Assembly (NCBI GenBank): GCA_012274445.1
Contig: JAAROD010000090.1
Span: 248,001 to 312,000 of the forward strand
From: Sclerotiophoma versabilis
Taxonomy: Eukaryota; Ascomycota; Dothideomycetes; Pleosporales; Didymellaceae
Direction: 5' to 3'
DNA: 64,000 nt
This document shows positions 56,131-64,000 of the stretch, piece by piece (the first letter of the stretch is position 1; each line of letters opens with the position of its first letter). The notes under the pieces are model-generated. The model was not told the origin of the DNA and did no database searches. It saw only the letters and a list, made by a program, of their open reading frames with translations. Position numbers and translations under genes: made by a program.

Positions 56131-56723
56131 CTAATGCGCAGGATTAAGGGACCGCCTCGACAGAAAACTTGGGTGCAGGGGTTGAGCTGACCATATTGCA
56201 TGCATTTCAAGTATTGCAAATCGCCGTGTGTACTTCGTCTATCTCAATGGTAGTCAGTCAATAACCGCGGAGCCCCGCTCATTGCTGGCTTTTGTGGACT
56301 GGACGCGAGGGACGGACCGACTATTAGAGAGATAGCCACCACGCAATTATCATCTACTAGACCGCCTTGTACTCCGTGCGCTACTGGCTTTCGGCTCCGG
56401 ACTTTTTACAAGACCTCCGGAAAGTTTACGGTAAACAATGGAATGGCGTACTACCCAATTCGTGAAGAGGGCCTTCACTGGGATGTATTCTACTTAAGAC
56501 CCATTGAAATAGATAGCAGACCTCCGCATTTGACAAACATCCATCCAACAGATCAACAATTCGGTAGCTTTTTCCTTGAGTGCGATCGAGTCACGGTGAT
56601 TTCTTTCTAAGGACCAAGCCAGCGACATGGTACCCAAATTTATGAACAAAGTCTCTTCTTGTATGTACTGGAAGATATTCAAACCTCCACAACGAGAGAC
56701 ACGGCAGCTGATTGCTAAAAGAC
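56131..56723. promoter_or_regulatory. Divergent promoter of acetyltransferase and membrane protein 2
   Basis: Contains CGGAG at 56278 and its complement CTCCG at 56372, 56395 and 56415, the same word as the array in the precursor promoter. Probably also includes the missing first exon of the acetyltransferase. Confidence 0.45.
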
Positions 56724-57422
56724 ATGTCATCATCGGAGTCTGAATACCAAGATTTGCCTCTCAGCGCAAGCGGCGAAGACCAGCCATTTGTACCAACTAA
56801 GTCCTCAAGCGGGCGTACGGACTTCACATCGCCAGGCTCTCACCACAGCCCTCGACGCTCATGGCTCGCTTCCGCGCTCATCATCGCGTCTACAGCCCTG
56901 ACGCTTGGCCTTCTAGCTTTCATCCTCATATTCGCTCAGCAGCCCCATCCTGGCAGCACAGTCTCACTGTGGCCAACGTATCAAGGCGGGTCGCAAGTTG
57001 TCGAGAACTGCGGTGATACGCCTGAGGAGGCGCAGGCGCTAGGCTGCGTGTGGGACCTCATGAGCTTCGGGTGGGTTCACCCGCGCTGCTTCAAGCCGGA
57101 CGAGTCGCAGATGTGGCTCGAAAAGTACGGCCCCTGGAAGTGGTACTACGACTCCAATGCTACCCAGGAGATTGCACCTGAGGACCTGAACACAAGCCGT
57201 CACGTCTGGACTGAGCATGGCTACCACGTTGTGCACTGCCTGTATATTTTCAAGCTTCTGCATATCGCGGGTATGAGTCGACATTTTGTGACAGATGAGG
57301 CCATCCCACTTGGACATACGCAGCATTGTGTTGATATGATTTCGTCGCCAAAGTTTACTGACTTCAAACATATCAACACGAGAGTAAACATGTTGTTCTC
57401 GCGGTGTGTAACTCTTGATTGA
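56724..57422 (+). CDS. UstYa/DUF3328-like membrane protein 2 (paired HxxHC)
   Basis: 232 residues, single exon, paralogous to 52502-53242. Start at MSSSESEYQDLPLS; one membrane segment (about residues 45-72, WLASALIIASTALTLGLLAFILIF); then the same domain: GCVWDLMSFGWVHPRCFK (compare GCVFDLMTVSWLPLECYD), YGPWKWYYDSNAT, VWTEHGYHVVHC and GHTQHC. The two HxxHC motifs are separated by the same number of residues in both proteins (30 from first His to first His). The luminal side faces the secretory route that the precursor takes. The right-hand gene of the proposed cluster; beyond it lies a 730-bp gap and then a housekeeping-type lipase. Confidence 0.65.
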   Translation: MSSSESEYQDLPLSASGEDQPFVPTKSSSGRTDFTSPGSHHSPRRSWLASALIIASTALTLGLLAFILIFAQQPHPGSTVSLWPTYQGGSQVVENCGDTPEEAQALGCVWDLMSFGWVHPRCFKPDESQMWLEKYGPWKWYYDSNATQEIAPEDLNTSRHVWTEHGYHVVHCLYIFKLLHIAGMSRHFVTDEAIPLGHTQHCVDMISSPKFTDFKHINTRVNMLFSRCVTLD

Positions 57423-58154
57423 AAAGCAGAGGGAAATAGCGTCTAGAACAGTATGCTAAAGTGGATTCTTTTCAAATGTATTACGTATAACTAAGTTTAT
57501 CTTATTTACTAAGAGTCTCATCCGTGGCATGTCTGTAAGCTAGCTAGAAAGAGGACTAGACAGTAATCAAGATATACAAGAACTTGTTCAAGTCGTACTC
57601 CAAGCAAAGCTTGCAAGTACAGTTCTATTCGCTCGTAGAGATAAGTAGAGTTGCAGAAGGTCTATAACAATTTCTAGAGTCTTGCCTAGTAAAATACTGT
57701 TTAATGAATGCCAATCTTTGGTATATGTGATCTGTATCGCGTAACAACGAGATAAGGATAACAATAACAAAGTTAGCTAACACTATCAAGTATATTATGT
57801 CAAGAGCTATATTGCTACTACTAAAAACTTGAGTAAATATAGTAGCTAACTTATCTTGATACAAGCTTTACAAGCTAGAATATCAAGACTTACTAAGGTT
57901 CTTACCCTGCTATGAACCTACAGAGATTGGTTTATCAAAAGCAAGCTGCGGCGGCTAGATGACATAACTTAAATCTCAGATAACAGCAATATCACCCACA
58001 ATATTGACGAACGCAATCAATTCAGTAATGCGAAGCGATTACGCAATACTAATGTGCTGTGTCATAGCCTCTGAGCACTATGCCAAGGCTACGCCGCGGC
58101 GCTCGCTGCGAATTTTTGATGAACCTTTCCAGATATTGTGCACTTCTTGTGACG
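57423..58154. other. Intergenic, AT-rich, right edge of the cluster
   Basis: About 730 bp with TA-rich stretches, convergent 3' ends on both sides. Short minus-strand frames around 57.6-57.8 kb have no support. Confidence 0.5.
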
Positions 58155-60917
58155 CTATGCTGTGACGTGCGGTGCCTGGATACCCAAGCCCTGGCTCTCC
58201 TTGCTGTCCGCAACAATCTTCTCCTTCCTGCCTAGACCGATACCAGCCCGTCGCGCCCTGATGACTGCATGCAGACAACGACCGACACCCTCGAGGTCTC
58301 CTAGCAGTGTAACGTGTCCCCGGTCGCTCGACACAACACCACCTCTTACTACTGAGTATCCTTCAGGCACCATGGCCGCGCGCGCAAGCACAACACCATC
58401 CCCACTTGCAAACGCGAGCTCATCGTAGACGTCAGCTCGTGCAATCGCTTCGCGGGACTCTACCTTGGCACCGTATACTGTTGGTGTTGATTTGCCGTAC
58501 ATAAGGGCAATTGGTGGATACGCATTGGTTTCAGTGTGTCGAGGTTCGTGGGCAAGTTCTTCTTTGAAACGTTTAGTTTCTGCCAGGACTCGAGTGAGGT
58601 ACTTGACAGCTTCATCGCGCGAGATGGTGACCGCGGTTGCAGGATTCGGATCGTTTGTCGTGTATGTGGAGCGCGACATTCGCCGCCCTGCCATCATTTG
58701 AGGCTCCATTCCACCGCCCGCGGCTTCTGCATTTCCCTCTGCCACTTTGTGTGCTGTGTTGTGGACAACATCGGCAGCACCATTGGCCGCCTCGCCGTTG
58801 CCTCGTGACATGCTACCTTTTCGGCTTGGGAACGTCGGTAGAGCTTGCGACATAGCGCTCAAGACACCGCTCACGCTGAAGCTACTCTCCTTTGGCAGTT
58901 CTGGACGTGGCAAGGGTGGCGCTATGCATGGCGACAAGCGACCCTCGATCCATGTGTTGACATCGAAGAAATCAACTGGGTATTCTTCTTTAGTATGCTT
59001 GTTGATAAAACACTTGCCATCCAGAGGCAATAAGGCGTAGGAAGTACGGATACTAAAGTTCACCTGGGCTGTCAGTACGCGAGATGAGAGCAAGACGTCA
59101 TCGCCATTTCGGAATGGACCAAGGATGTTCACACAGTTTTGCGGTACACCGGCATATACCACGCCTGAGACAAGATCTGGTCGCTTGTTGATGGCGTGGC
59201 GGGAGATGAGCCCACCCAGGGAATGTGCGATGACAATAGCACCCTTCTTTTCCGGGGGAACGTTTGCCTGATTGCATGGAAGGGATTCTAAGAACTTGAT
59301 CATTCGCCGTGAAAGAAAGTGTGGTGACAATCGCCAGTCGTAACCGTAGTTGTGGACCCTCAGCTTTCCGGTCTTGAAGTTCTCGGATGCTCGCAGACGC
59401 TTGAACAGGCGTTTCGAGATATCGACAGGTCCAATATGTGTTAACATGCCATCAGGAATGATAGTCTGCTCCATTCTCTCATCTGCGCCTTCGTCGAATG
59501 GCACCTCTAGATCCACTTTGCGCAGGTTGAGACCGACCTTAATGGGGACCCACAACTGGCGGTTTGGAGGCTCCGCAGACCGCAAGATGGAGCCTCGATA
59601 CCCTCCAAGTATGACAAGGTCGCCCTCCAGTTCTTCGAGTGCCCTTGTGAAGTTAGGATGGGTGTCAGCTTCTGAGCTGCCATCTTTGAATGGTCGCATT
59701 GCTCTTAGAGATACAGATGAGCCATTGCGTGGGAAGGTCGCTGATGGGCTAGGACGAAGACTAGATTTGCGGACTGGATTTTCCTCTGTCGTTCGGGCTC
59801 GAGATGTAAAGCTGGCGTTGCGACTCCGGAACATATCATCTCTGTGCGAGAAGTTGAAATTTGGCAATGAGGGACTTGGGAGCTTGAAGTTGGAATCTTG
59901 GAAGCTGTCTTTGATGGCCTTGAGCCTGCTGTTCACCTGCTCAGACACGCTCTCGAACCTTGAGTCGTCACCAAGAGAAGACGCAATAGATTTGGAACGG
60001 TAGAGCAGCAGTGAACCTTCCGAGTTCGACCTACGAAGCCTAGGCGGAGGTCGATCGTGCGATACACGAGGTGTACCTCTTGGAGCAAGAGTCGAAAGGC
60101 TGTCATTCTCAAATTCACCTTCAGTTGAGGGTGCAGTGTTCGCCTGCTGTGGTGAGCTCAGGCTCCTGCGACGACCCAGCATCGACTCGGAGTTGCCATC
60201 TCGCTGAGGTATACTGCCTGTGCTTGCTGCTTCAACTTGCCTGGGCCGAGGGCCTGTGCCTAACGTTGGCTTCCCCCGCTCGTAGTCTAGCGACAAGGCT
60301 GAGAGGCTTGGCAGCGAAAACTGCAGGTGTTTTGGCGCTTTCGGCAGATTGAAGGGTACGTATTTTCGCACCGTTTCGGCCATTGATCCACTCGACGATG
60401 CTCTCCGCCGCCCATTGTTGAGGTGCTGCCGCAGCGAGGCGCGGTGGTCGCTCATACGGCCCTGGAAGGTCTTGGGGCCCGCGCGCCATGGTGAGGGCAA
60501 ACGTTCGAGAGGCTCGTCTGGACTCGAGGCATATTTCGCCTGCTCAGCTTTTGCAGGCCGACCCTCGTCGACCTCACCGTGGGAGGGTATGCGGTTTTCC
60601 GATCTAGCATCGATCACCGCAGTTGCCTGCTGTTCCCAGCCGTCGAAGAGCGCGCCGCCCTCTAGATCTTCTAACGCAGCGGCCTTCTCAGCAGCAGGCG
60701 TCTTTGGCGAGGTCAGACGGGTTTGTTGTCGTCCCATGCTAACCCCAATTGCCGACTGGACCGTCTCCAGCTCCAGCTTCTGCTCATGTTCGGTCTCATC
60801 TCCAGATTCGACGGGTGTGAGATCATCGTCGTCGAGTATCGATGCGAATTGAATGTCGGCGAGCGCATTCTGGCGACGCTCGTGGTTGTTTGGGTTAATA
60901 GGCGCTTCGGCGGCCAT
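58155..60917 (-). CDS. LCAT-like alpha/beta-hydrolase (predicted lipase/acyltransferase)
   Basis: 920 residues in one exon, starting MAAEAPINPNNHERRQ. The first 400 residues are disordered, Ser/Arg/Pro rich and acidic at the start, with many possible phosphosites. The hydrolase begins with the oxyanion-side strand DLVILGGYRGSILRS, then HNYGYDWRLSPHFLSRRMIKFLE and the nucleophile elbow IVIAHSLGGLISRHAI (GxSxG variant AHSLGG, about residue 565), VSGVVYAGVPQNC and later DLVSG and YPPIALMYG segments that could carry the acid and His. The YDWR-AHSLGG order is that of lecithin:cholesterol acyltransferase-like enzymes. No signal peptide, so probably cytosolic or membrane-associated. A second disordered Ser-rich insert lies before the final block. 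Confidence 0.8.
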   Translation of the reverse strand: MAAEAPINPNNHERRQNALADIQFASILDDDDLTPVESGDETEHEQKLELETVQSAIGVSMGRQQTRLTSPKTPAAEKAAALEDLEGGALFDGWEQQATAVIDARSENRIPSHGEVDEGRPAKAEQAKYASSPDEPLERLPSPWRAGPKTFQGRMSDHRASLRQHLNNGRRRASSSGSMAETVRKYVPFNLPKAPKHLQFSLPSLSALSLDYERGKPTLGTGPRPRQVEAASTGSIPQRDGNSESMLGRRRSLSSPQQANTAPSTEGEFENDSLSTLAPRGTPRVSHDRPPPRLRRSNSEGSLLLYRSKSIASSLGDDSRFESVSEQVNSRLKAIKDSFQDSNFKLPSPSLPNFNFSHRDDMFRSRNASFTSRARTTEENPVRKSSLRPSPSATFPRNGSSVSLRAMRPFKDGSSEADTHPNFTRALEELEGDLVILGGYRGSILRSAEPPNRQLWVPIKVGLNLRKVDLEVPFDEGADERMEQTIIPDGMLTHIGPVDISKRLFKRLRASENFKTGKLRVHNYGYDWRLSPHFLSRRMIKFLESLPCNQANVPPEKKGAIVIAHSLGGLISRHAINKRPDLVSGVVYAGVPQNCVNILGPFRNGDDVLLSSRVLTAQVNFSIRTSYALLPLDGKCFINKHTKEEYPVDFFDVNTWIEGRLSPCIAPPLPRPELPKESSFSVSGVLSAMSQALPTFPSRKGSMSRGNGEAANGAADVVHNTAHKVAEGNAEAAGGGMEPQMMAGRRMSRSTYTTNDPNPATAVTISRDEAVKYLTRVLAETKRFKEELAHEPRHTETNAYPPIALMYGKSTPTVYGAKVESREAIARADVYDELAFASGDGVVLARAAMVPEGYSVVRGGVVSSDRGHVTLLGDLEGVGRCLHAVIRARRAGIGLGRKEKIVADSKESQGLGIQAPHVTA

Positions 60918-62167
60918 TCCTACTATGGTTGCAAGGATGTACCTCTGCTATGTATGTGTTTTGGCTGCGACGTCAGCATATTCAAGGATCGCGTCTCGCC
61001 CGCTGTGGCAGTGTTATTCCGGCGCTGCCGGGCGCAAAGAAAGCCACGGATCCGGCCGTCCATCAAGAAGGGGCCATGATCCATCAGAAAAGAGGCCCTG
61101 CACCATGGGAACGTGCGACAGTAGCGGAGAGCTCTGTGACGGCAAGCGCGAGCCGACGTATGCGTATAGCTGCGTATTTCAGATGCCCTGGGGGTCGCCC
61201 CTGCCGTCAGCCACATGACGCAAAGCCACCTCCCTGTCTGCCAAGCCATCAACGCCCTCTTCCCTCACCACTCACTGTTTCGCAACTACCCACAAACTGC
61301 AAACTCTATAATCAGACTATGCTCGAGATGCCACTGGCTGCCTCGCGTGCCATCTTAAACGAGCAGCAGCCGAGAAGCAGTCTACGATGCGTGACAGTCC
61401 AAGGTCAATGAGCTTTCGACAGCAGATCAAATACTTCGCCCACCGGCGCCGAGCGTGCGGGTTGCTAACATGAACAGTTACTAACATCCTCAGGGCCAAT
61501 GTATGCCACATCTGCGAAACAGCCGGTTATCATCATTCAATCGCTGACCTTTGAGGAAAAGAGTTCATCTAAGAGTCACGCGAGAATCATCTGTAGGACG
61601 TGGGGAGATAAAAACTCGCGGCTCCGTGCCTGCCAGCACAGTCTCCGGGTCATCTTCCACCGGAATAACCTTCCTCAAGAGAATTACCTCGCCGACTTCC
61701 GTGAGACGACCACCAACGTGTTGCTCTCCTGCATCTGTACGGGCTCCACTCGACCGATTCGGCAAAAGTTCAGGCGATGCGGGATTATTCGGGATCGTCA
61801 GGTACCCATCGTCTCTGACAGCGAACGGCATCCAGAGCTTTAAGCCTTCCAACCGACAACAACCGAGCGAACTACGACTCAACTCCCAGCTTCATGCAGG
61901 TAAAGTGCGGGGCCCTCATGTAACTCGACGCGATCCCGCCTCCACATCAACGCCTCGGTCACATACGGCATGGCGTCACACGAGGATGGCTTGACATTCA
62001 TGTGTTGAGTCTTTTCAAAGGCGTTTCTGCTCGATGCGATATCAGTTCGTGGATTTTCCTCGGAATGGTTGCCGAGCTCGGAAAAGTGTGTGAATATAAG
62101 CAGCGTGCGCCAGACGTTTCTCTCGGCATTATCCAACACAGCTAGTAACACGACGTCCTTGAGCACC
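60918..62167. other. 1.25 kb divergent intergenic region, no gene accepted
   Basis: Between the LCAT-like gene (minus) and the next plus-strand gene. Overlapping open frames at 61551-61994 (plus) and 61565-61882 (minus) cannot both be real and neither has a motif. Confidence 0.45.
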
Positions 62168-62953
62168 ATGTCTCAAGTCCTCATTCTACCGACCCCTCTT
62201 CCTTCGACCTCCTTTGCTCTTGGACAGCTGCTCAGCGATCCTCTAAACTCGGGGTCTACTTCATTCAAGCCAACACTCAAGCCGGCACGCAACAAGCCTA
62301 CCATACATTCACACTACGAATACATCATCAACCAGGATGAGGAAGGACGTTTCATCTCTAGCCTCGGCAAAGCGGCTTCGTCGATTGACAACACAGTGGT
62401 ACTGAAAGCTGAAGAAATGTCTTTTACTTCACTCACCGACCCCTCTGCTGCCTTCGAAATACTCCGTCGAGACACCGAAACTCAGAGTTTCCTTCGCAAG
62501 TCTGCGCTACAACGTCAACCACTGTACTTCGTCACCGGCATTCAGAAGCTCAAGAATGCCTCGTACCGACGCACGTCTGCGAAGGAGGGGTCAACGGCAG
62601 AGGCTATTGAGCGTCAGACCAGGTTGCCTATGCACGTACGCCGCGACTCCGCAGAACTTGAATCTGAGGAAGAGGACGTAAAAGAGCTAGTCTTCGCCGT
62701 CGAGCTAATGAAAGTCGCTTGCCGTGCCGGAGCTAAGGATGAACCTCATAGCCTCGAGGACATTGACTACACCTGGACTTATCATACTCTTGACGAGGCG
62801 GATATGCAACTCTCCATTGGGCTTGGAAAACGTTTGCAGGCAAAAGAACTGAGAACTCTGGCTGGTATTGTTATCGACGAAGAGTTTGAAGAACAAGGAT
62901 CCCACGATCATGATTTCGACGATGAAGGTCTGGCTGGGTTTTCAAACGACTAG
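62168..62953 (+). CDS. Possible fungal gasdermin-like protein
   Basis: 261 residues from the ATG at 62168 (good CACC context); the frame is open 33 codons further up. The sequence runs FALGQLLSDPLN near the N-terminus, a beta-strand-like middle, then QPLYFVTGIQKLKNASYRR near residue 120, followed after a charged loop by ELVFAVELMKVACRA and YTWTYHTLDEA. The LYxVTG block, the LGQLxxDPL start and the small size are reminiscent of fungal and bacterial gasdermin-family pore-formers, which act in allorecognition and regulated cell death after proteolysis. The C-terminal acidic tail (EEFEEQGSHDHDFDDEG) could be the short autoinhibitory end. No cognate protease gene is visible in the window. The assignment rests on pattern memory and is unproved; an unknown fungal family is the alternative. 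Confidence 0.35.
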   Translation: MSQVLILPTPLPSTSFALGQLLSDPLNSGSTSFKPTLKPARNKPTIHSHYEYIINQDEEGRFISSLGKAASSIDNTVVLKAEEMSFTSLTDPSAAFEILRRDTETQSFLRKSALQRQPLYFVTGIQKLKNASYRRTSAKEGSTAEAIERQTRLPMHVRRDSAELESEEEDVKELVFAVELMKVACRAGAKDEPHSLEDIDYTWTYHTLDEADMQLSIGLGKRLQAKELRTLAGIVIDEEFEEQGSHDHDFDDEGLAGFSND

Positions 62954-63509
62954 TCGAGTACGCATCCTCGACTGTTCAAGCTCAAATTCTGCATTCATCG
63001 GCGCTCAAATAGTAAAGCAGCATCGCAAAGATTTCCTTCATGTTTAAGAAACAATTCTCATCAATGTCTTACGTACTCGTCAGTCTGTCCAACCTTACGT
63101 CACATTTATGCTATCCAGCAATCACTCTGCTCAATTAGTCAGAATAAGTTGTTGCAGATTTGATCACTAAACACTTGAGAGAGCAAGTGGTACATCGACC
63201 AATGATTTATCACCTCGATAAGCTTAATTGGTTCGCGGATCTTGCTGACATGCATAACATCACGTGTCACGTTATCAAAGCAGAATTTGTAACCGGGTCT
63301 CAACCTTTGTGAATGGCATCTTGGCGGGCGGCATCTTGGCGAGTACTACCGGCATCTGCGTAAGTAGTGTTCTTCCTCTAAGCGGCATCGACGCGAGTGG
63401 TATGTTTATGAACGGCATCGCTACTTATCGGCACTAAACATTATATAATGCTACACCCGCTGAACAAGATCCTCGCACTTATGCAACGGCCGACGCTACT
63501 ACCGTTTCA
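62954..63509. other. Intergenic with GGCATC repeats
   Basis: Around 63315-63430 the motif GGCATC recurs six times, each in a similar context (GGCATCTTGGCG, GGCATCTGCG, GGCATCGACGCGAG, GGCATCGCTA). No gene. Probably the promoter of the next regulator. Confidence 0.5.
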
Positions 63510-64000
63510 ATGAGCATCATCGCAGCACTCATCCCAGTCACACAGAAAGCACTGAATGTGTGCGTATACTGCAGGGTGCGGAAGCAGGCTTGTGATCGTA
63601 CAGTACCAAGTTGTTCAAGATGCGCTGCGTGAGTCTAGCAAGATCAACTCAATATAGTACAATCACTGACAAAGAACGCTAGGAAGGGTATATCCTGCGA
63701 CTACACCCCGTCACCATCTCTCCCAATCACCACACTCGAGCCTTTGGTCTTGAGATCGGGTTCATATCCGCCTTGCCTATCAGCTCGTGGGGCCTGGGAA
63801 CTTGTACAGACCGTGACTGCAAGGATGCATGCTGCGACCGACCCAACGGCAACGAAGAAGCTCTCAGACTACGTGATCGAAATTCTGAATATGGCTAATG
63901 TCAATCTCACCTCCATATTGGAAGACTATGGTCCATCTGTTCGGCACTGGTGTCCGACCGTTCACGACTGTATACTTGAGCAGGGTACAGAGGTCATTCT
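63510..64000 (+). CDS. Zn2Cys6 transcription factor, truncated by the window edge
   Basis: Exon 1 (63510-63628) and a 55-nt intron (63629-63683, GTGAGT donor, ACTGAC branch) lead into exon 2, which is open to the last base of the window. The binuclear cluster spans the intron: C-x2-C-x6-C-x6-C-x2-C-x6-C in NVCVYCRVRKQAC...CSRC and AAKGISCDY. The segment after it (RGAWELVQTVTARMHAATD...LSDYVIEILNMANVNLTSILEDY) is helical and unlike the AflR domain of the regulator at 53964. The rest of the protein lies outside the window, so the regulatory domain and target cannot be judged. Confidence 0.8.

Noticed and set aside
61551..61994. Overlapping plus (147 codons) and minus (105 codons) frames
   Set aside because: Mutually exclusive, no motif; the minus product (GLKLWMPFAVRDDGYLTIP) looks slightly protein-like but lacks support.

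Overview
The window is nuclear DNA of a filamentous ascomycete (Pezizomycotina, most likely Dothideomycetes; genus not determinable). Evidence: genes with short 47-80 nt GT...AG introns and CTRAC branch sites, several Zn2Cys6 regulators, fungal-only families, and an AT-rich block carrying the mark of repeat-induced point mutation (RIP: CpA to TpA). I see no CRISPR array and no rRNA gene.

Layout. 1-9.9 kb is a RIP-destroyed transposon island: no open frame of 60 codons, a dead Ty1/copia reverse transcriptase and a pair of 277-bp LTR-like repeats. 10.6-28.7 kb is ordinary genic DNA: Zn2Cys6 regulator, class II aldolase, secreted alpha-carbonic anhydrase, two short-chain dehydrogenases flanking a GMC-like relic, a predicted OTT_1508-type deaminase, a Cys/His-rich orphan and the long tRNase Z. 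28.7-39.3 kb is gene-poor apart from a Q/S/Y-rich conserved protein. 39.3-45.7 kb holds housekeeping genes: mitochondrial ribosomal protein S9 head-to-head with eEF1B-gamma, and class II cAMP phosphodiesterase. After an orphan gene and a tRNA-like element comes the most unusual part.

48.7-57.4 kb looks like an undescribed RiPP-type peptide cluster of six genes in strictly alternating orientation: (1) a secreted precursor made of 21 near-identical 13-residue repeats separated by Lys-Arg (Kex2) sites; (2) a GPH/sucrose-type MFS transporter; (3) and (6) two related single-pass membrane proteins with paired HxxHC motifs, resembling the UstYa/DUF3328 oxidases of ustiloxin-type pathways; (4) an AflR-like Zn2Cys6 regulator; (5) a GNAT acetyltransferase. 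The three head-to-head gene pairs share short intergenic regions, and the precursor/transporter one carries four 26-bp tandem units each with a CGGAGA. The predicted core peptides (EADSPQKEKVD and ATDSPQKEKVD) have no Tyr, Phe or Trp, the residues used for crosslinking in the characterised fungal peptides of this type that I know, so the chemistry or role would be new.

58.2-64 kb has an LCAT-like lipase, a possible gasdermin-like protein and the start of another Zn2Cys6 regulator cut by the window edge. Exon structures were built by hand from splice signals and reading frame; those said to be a multiple of three were checked for frame closure.
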